Below are positions 3,387 through 6,959 of a stretch of DNA of 6,959 nt, piece after piece. Every line of letters begins with the position of its first letter. Position 1 is the stretch's first letter. Below the pieces are notes generated by a model that was not told the DNA's origin, made no database searches, and was given only the letters and a program-made list of their open reading frames with translations. This DNA is from Spirochaetales bacterium. GTDB taxonomy: Bacteria > Spirochaetota > Spirochaetia > Sphaerochaetales > Sphaerochaetaceae. The position numbers were made by a program, and so were the translations under genes. The stretch spans positions 1-6,959 of the forward strand of contig JAGABK010000109.1 of assembly GCA_017614625.1 (NCBI GenBank). Direction: 5' to 3'.

Positions 3387-5927
3387 ATGGTCAAGTTCAG
3401 AAATGCCATCGGCAGAAAAGTCCTCGCAACAACGCTCGTGCTGGTTCTTTCCGCACTTTCGGTCTTCGCCTCCGCGCTGGCACCCGCAGCCGGTTTCGGC
3501 GACGCCGCGGTCTACGACGCCTCCTACAAGGCCGTCGCAAGCCCCGACAAGGTCGCTGACGGCTACATCGTCAGGACAGCCGGAAAGGCGGTCGTCCTCT
3601 CGGACGGCAACCTCACGGTCGAGGTCGAGGCCGGATCGCTGGTCCAGTTCAGCGGACTTGATTCTGAGCCCGTCATCTACGTCATCGACGGAAAGGCCGG
3701 CGTCGAATCCGCCAAGGCCTTCACCGTGAAGACAACCGTCACCGAGTACAAGGCCGCCGCCGGAGCCTCCATCTTCGTCACGTCGGACGCCGACAACGAG
3801 ACCGCCTTCCTCGAGAAAGGCGCCGCAGAAGGCAGGAACCTCATCACCGGCCAGGTCTCGGCGCTTGAAGAGGGCAAGACCATAGACAACTCGCGCAAGG
3901 GCGAGCAGACCGCAACCACCAGGCAGGAGTACTGGAAGGCCGATGTCCAGGCGGAGCCTGAAAAGGCCCCCGAAGCCGCTCCGGCAGCCGAGGAGCCCAA
4001 GACCGAGCCCGAGAAGGCCGCAGAGCCCGAAAAGCCCGCCGAGCCCGCCAGGGAAGAGGCCCCCGAGGCTGAGGAAGCCAAGACGGAGCCCGCTCAGCCC
4101 GCAGCCGCAGGCGCACTGATCAGGACATTCGAGTACCATGGCTACACCGCCACAATCGAGGCATACATAGGCGAAGCCTTCGTCACATATCCCGAGTTCG
4201 TCACGGACGAGGAGATCTACACCGCTGCCGCGGCAGCCTGCAGGGCCTATCCGCAGTACACGCAGGAGATCGTCTTCGCCATCACCGGGCGCGGACAGCT
4301 GACGGTCACATACCCGGAAAGCTACGGCGTGGAGGAGTTCAACTTCGCCATGGACCTTTTGGAGAAGGAGCTTCAGTACTATCTGGATTCCATCTTCTTC
4401 CCGGCCGAGACCGCCAAGCCTGCTCCCGCACCGCAGCCGCAGGCTGAAGTTACACCCGAACCCGAGCCGCAGCCTGAAGTCCAGCCCGAGCCGCAGCCGG
4501 AACCCGCACCGCAGCCTGAGCCGGCACCCCAGCCCGAGCCTCAGCCCGAAGTCCAGCCCGAACCTGCGCCTGCTGCAGAAGAGCCCAAGAGCGAGAAGAC
4601 TCCCATCGCCACAAGCACCAGGGAGGAAGCCAAGAACGCTGCCGAGAAGCAGAAGAGCAACTTCAGGTTCGGTCTCAACGGAGCCTTCATCGCCTTCGAC
4701 GGAACCGGAAACGACTACAAGACAATGGGCAGCATGAAGGACAGGATCGCCCTGCTCAAGAGAGCCCGCATCCTCCTCGAGCCGCAGTTCAAGTTCAACG
4801 GCTTCCAGGTCGGCCTGCGCGTCAACCTCGAGGTCATCCTCAGCGGAGCCGGACTGTCGGTCATCAACCCGTTCACATTCAACACAGACGGCGTGACGAA
4901 CATCGTCAACTCCGTCATGCAGTACTTCTCCGTGCTCGGATACAGCAACGAGGAGCTCGGACTCACCGTCAGGGCCGACAGGACCTCCGAGTTCAAGTTC
5001 ACGAGCCCCGTATTCGAGTCCAGCAGCAGAAAGTACAAGGCAAAGGAAGCCCTTACCGGTCAGGTCGAGTTCCGGACCGGAGTGTTCACGCTCAACGCGT
5101 TCATGGACGACCTGGACTTCTCAGCCAAGATCGCGGGACGCAGCCAGTTCGCCGGAATCCGCGCGGGACTGCAGTTCGGCGAGTTCAAGTTCGGTTTCAG
5201 CACCATCGCCGATTTCAAGGGCGGAATCAAGGCCACGAAGGTCTACCCGGCTCTCGACCTCTACCTGCCGGTGACGCTGGCGGACAGAGTCGGCCTCGAG
5301 ATCGAAGGCGGAGCCGCCGTGCAGCTTGACAAGGACGGCCTGAAGGGAATGCTGTTCGAAGGCAGGTTCACCGTCACCGAAGGCATCTTCAACTTCGGCT
5401 TCGGCGCAGCCTACAACAGAGGCTACCACTTCAACGACCTGATCAACGTCGGACCTGTCGACATCCAGACCCAGGCACAGGGCCAGTATCTGGACATCCT
5501 CCTCAGCGCAGGCATGAACACCGAGCACTTCGGACTGAACGCCAGGGTCACCGCTCCGCTTTCACTCCAGCAGGGCGGCGGAAGACTGGGCTACAACACG
5601 GTCCTGACCAAGAGCGGCAACAGTGAAACCATCACTGCCGACATCTTCGACCTGCAGGCCGATTTCAAGATCAAGAAGTTCGACTTCACCCTCGGAGCCG
5701 CGATCAACGGATTCTCCGGCAAGCTTGCCAACCTCCTCAAGTCCCTCAAGAACAAGGAAGGAAGAGTTGAAGCGGCCAAGGCGTTCCTCGATTACGAGAC
5801 CAGCACCTACTTCATGCAGGCCCAGATCCAGGACGAGAAGTTCGGAGTCTTCTTCAGAGCCGACCTGAAGGACGTCAACAGCAAGCTCGCAGTCACGCTC
5901 TCCGGCGGTCTGAGATTCTCCTTCTGA
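3387..5927 (+). CDS. Multidomain envelope protein: FecR-like domain, Pro-rich linkers, predicted outer-membrane barrel
   Basis: An 846-residue exported protein that I cannot assign to a named family. Order of parts: signal peptide 1-32 (VLATTLVLVLSALSVFA core, likely cut after SALA); a beta-rich region 40-170 with FecR-like spacing (DGYIVRTAGKAVVLSDG, then VEAGSLVQFSG, then FTVKTTVTEYKAAAGASIFV); an acidic Glu/Pro/Ala linker about 189-241; a compact alpha/beta domain 243-338 with two similar halves, each with VTYPE; a second linker 339-399 of Gln/Glu-Pro units; and a 425-846 region of alternating amphipathic strands (for example FRFGLNGAFIAFDG, FKFGFSTIADFKGG) ending GGLRFSF. A terminal Phe is the usual barrel-insertion signal for BAM substrates. 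The likely place is the outer membrane with the N-terminal domains in the periplasm, but the topology is inference. It has its own strong promoter, and mutL follows 22 bases later. Confidence 0.85.
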   Translation: MVKFRNAIGRKVLATTLVLVLSALSVFASALAPAAGFGDAAVYDASYKAVASPDKVADGYIVRTAGKAVVLSDGNLTVEVEAGSLVQFSGLDSEPVIYVIDGKAGVESAKAFTVKTTVTEYKAAAGASIFVTSDADNETAFLEKGAAEGRNLITGQVSALEEGKTIDNSRKGEQTATTRQEYWKADVQAEPEKAPEAAPAAEEPKTEPEKAAEPEKPAEPAREEAPEAEEAKTEPAQPAAAGALIRTFEYHGYTATIEAYIGEAFVTYPEFVTDEEIYTAAAAACRAYPQYTQEIVFAITGRGQLTVTYPESYGVEEFNFAMDLLEKELQYYLDSIFFPAETAKPAPAPQPQAEVTPEPEPQPEVQPEPQPEPAPQPEPAPQPEPQPEVQPEPAPAAEEPKSEKTPIATSTREEAKNAAEKQKSNFRFGLNGAFIAFDGTGNDYKTMGSMKDRIALLKRARILLEPQFKFNGFQVGLRVNLEVILSGAGLSVINPFTFNTDGVTNIVNSVMQYFSVLGYSNEELGLTVRADRTSEFKFTSPVFESSSRKYKAKEALTGQVEFRTGVFTLNAFMDDLDFSAKIAGRSQFAGIRAGLQFGEFKFGFSTIADFKGGIKATKVYPALDLYLPVTLADRVGLEIEGGAAVQLDKDGLKGMLFEGRFTVTEGIFNFGFGAAYNRGYHFNDLINVGPVDIQTQAQGQYLDILLSAGMNTEHFGLNARVTAPLSLQQGGGRLGYNTVLTKSGNSETITADIFDLQADFKIKKFDFTLGAAINGFSGKLANLLKSLKNKEGRVEAAKAFLDYETSTYFMQAQIQDEKFGVFFRADLKDVNSKLAVTLSGGLRFSF
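3951..4109 (+). repeat. Low-complexity Glu/Pro/Ala linker coding region
   Basis: Encodes about 53 residues built almost only from E, P, A and K in short units such as EPEKA and EEPKTEP. It joins the FecR-like domain to the duplicated domain. The DNA is imperfectly repetitive, with no exact long unit. Confidence 0.75.
4413..4583 (+). repeat. Imperfect tandem Pro-Glu/Pro-Gln repeats coding for the second linker
   Basis: About 57 residues made mainly of QPEP, QPEV and APQPEP units, coded by variants of CAGCCCGAGCCG-like 12-base units. The EPQPEVQPEP module occurs twice (starting near 4461 and 4539). The composition recalls the stiff periplasm-spanning segment of TonB. The array could vary in length between strains. 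Confidence 0.8.
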
Positions 5928-5933
5928 CAGGAC

Positions 5934-5946
5934 CTTCCGAAGGAAG
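5934..5946 (+). promoter_or_regulatory. Small hairpin holding the mutL ribosome binding site
   Basis: CTTCC (5934-5938) pairs with GGAAG (5942-5946) around a GAA loop. The right arm contains most of the AAGGAAG Shine-Dalgarno site used by mutL (ATG at 5950). Ribosomes ending at the TGA of the envelope gene (5925-5927) could open it, which would couple translation of the two genes. With 5 pairs it is only mildly stable. Confidence 0.35.
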
Positions 5947-5949
5947 AGC

Positions 5950-6959
5950 ATGGCGTCGATCCACATACTTGACCCGGTGGTCGCTTCCCGCATCGCGGCA
6001 GGCGAGGTCGTAGAACGGCCCGCCTCCGTGCTCAGGGAGCTTCTGGACAATGCGATCGACGCCGGTGCGACAAAAATCAGCGTACACATCCGCGAAGGCG
6101 GAATAAAAAGCCTCACCGTCAGCGACAACGGCTGCGGCATGTCCGAAGACGACCTCGTCCTGGCCTGCACCAAGTCGGCCACCAGCAAGGTCCTGACGCT
6201 GGACGACCTGTTCAACCTCAAGACCCTGGGCTTCCGCGGCGAGGCACTTTCAAGCATCGCCGCCTGCTCGCGCCTGACGATCGACTCCAACGGCAGCAGC
6301 ATCACCGTGGACAACGGCGTGCAGGGCCCAGTGGTGCCCGGCAGCACCTCCAGCGGCACGACCGTGACCATGGAGGACCTCTTCGAGAACATCCCTGCAC
6401 GCAAGCTCTTTCTAAGGCGCGCCCAGAGCGAAGGCACCGACTGCAGGAAGACCTTCATCGAGAAGGCCCTGGGCTTCGAGGACATCGAGTTCCTCTTCTT
6501 CTCCGACGGCGAGCTCAAGCTTCACCTTCCCAAGACAGACAAGAAAGCCCGATGCATTTCCGTCATGGCGCTCGACCGCTCCTTCGCCGGCGCAAAGCCG
6601 CTTCAGATGTCATATGAAGGCGACAACGTGAAGATGTACGCAGTCTGCTCCGACCCCGCCGTCTACAAGCGCGACCGCACGCAGATCCGCATCTTCGTCA
6701 ACAACCGCGTCATCGACAGCTTCCAGTTCACCCAGGCCGTCACCAACGCATATTCGGCGGCCCTCCCCGGCGGCGCCTTCCCCTTCTTCTTCCTCTTCAT
6801 CGAGGACAACCCGGCGCTCGTGGACTTCAACATCCACCCGGCCAAACGCGAATGCAAGCTGCGCAACCAGAGCCAGATCTACGGCGCCCTGACCACCATG
6901 ATCCGCAAGGCCCTCATGGACCTTTCCAAGGACGATGCCCCTGCGCCCGTCCAGAACAC
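5950..6959 (+). CDS. mutL: DNA mismatch repair protein MutL, N-terminal part (partial at window edge)
   Basis: MutL links mismatch recognition by MutS to strand removal. The 336 visible codons cover the GHKL ATPase and the following transducer domain. GHKL motifs: RIAAGEVVERPASV (14-27); motif I ELLDNAIDAGA with catalytic E30 and metal-binding N34; motif II DNGCGM with D59; SATSK (76-80); motif III GFRGEAL (94-100); motif IV region GTTVTMEDLFENIPARKLFLR. The transducer domain shows RIFVNNRVID and VDFNIHPAKRECKLR, the latter with the conserved lysine that contacts ATP in MutL. The C-terminal dimerisation domain, and whether it carries the endonuclease motif DQHA(x)2E(x)4E, lies past the right edge. 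ATG 5950 has AAGGAAG (5940-5946) just before it. There is no terminator between the envelope gene and mutL, so co-transcription is likely. No in-frame disruption is seen. Confidence 0.96.
   Translation, partial: MASIHILDPVVASRIAAGEVVERPASVLRELLDNAIDAGATKISVHIREGGIKSLTVSDNGCGMSEDDLVLACTKSATSKVLTLDDLFNLKTLGFRGEALSSIAACSRLTIDSNGSSITVDNGVQGPVVPGSTSSGTTVTMEDLFENIPARKLFLRRAQSEGTDCRKTFIEKALGFEDIEFLFFSDGELKLHLPKTDKKARCISVMALDRSFAGAKPLQMSYEGDNVKMYAVCSDPAVYKRDRTQIRIFVNNRVIDSFQFTQAVTNAYSAALPGGAFPFFFLFIEDNPALVDFNIHPAKRECKLRNQSQIYGALTTMIRKALMDLSKDDAPAPVQN

Noticed and set aside
3363..4139. 258-codon Gly/Leu-rich frame on the minus strand
   Set aside because: Antisense to the envelope gene; its Gly/Leu richness is simply the complement of Pro/Ala/Glu codons.
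4413..4583. Repeat array as a CRISPR or intergenic satellite
   Set aside because: It is inside a continuous reading frame and codes for a Pro-rich linker; there are no unique spacers.
5562..6518. 318-codon frame on the minus strand across two genes
   Set aside because: Antisense to the end of the envelope gene and the start of mutL, both well supported; composition is Ser/Arg/Leu-rich as expected of a shadow.

Overview
This is an ordinary-looking chromosomal segment of a GC-rich (roughly 60% G+C by eye) diderm bacterium. The diderm call rests on a long signal-peptide protein that ends in a beta-barrel-like region with a C-terminal phenylalanine. A spirochaete (Treponema/Sphaerochaeta-like) is my best guess, but it is inference from overall style and not proven by any marker here. 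All coding starts I chose follow purine-rich Shine-Dalgarno sites, except the ttcA-like gene.

Left part, minus strand, read right to left: a small secreted protein of unknown function (2410-1976), an elongator tRNA-Met(CAT) with its own promoter and a strong intrinsic terminator (1933-1786), a WalJ/YycJ-type metallo-beta-lactamase-fold hydrolase with a GTG start (1771-1007), and asparaginyl-tRNA synthetase asnS, cut by the left edge (929-1). The tRNA terminator abuts the ribosome binding site of the hydrolase. That gene therefore has no room for a promoter of its own and is probably expressed by read-through. asnS has a plausible separate promoter.

Right part, plus strand: a TtcA-family PP-loop tRNA thiolation-like enzyme (2477-3271), divergent from the secreted-protein gene; then a well-formed sigma70-like promoter; then an 846-residue cell-envelope protein (3387-5927); then mutL, cut by the right edge (5950-6959). 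The envelope protein reads as signal peptide, FecR-like domain, Glu/Pro/Ala linker, an internally duplicated alpha/beta domain, a Pro/Glu/Gln linker and a C-terminal barrel. mutL follows it after 22 bases with no terminator.

Functionally the window mixes translation (asnS, tRNA-Met, tRNA thiolation), DNA repair (mutL), a housekeeping MBL nuclease and cell-envelope proteins. I see no mobile element, CRISPR array or defence system. The most unusual items are the domain architecture of the envelope protein, the aberrant T-loop of the tRNA, and the terminator that touches a ribosome binding site.
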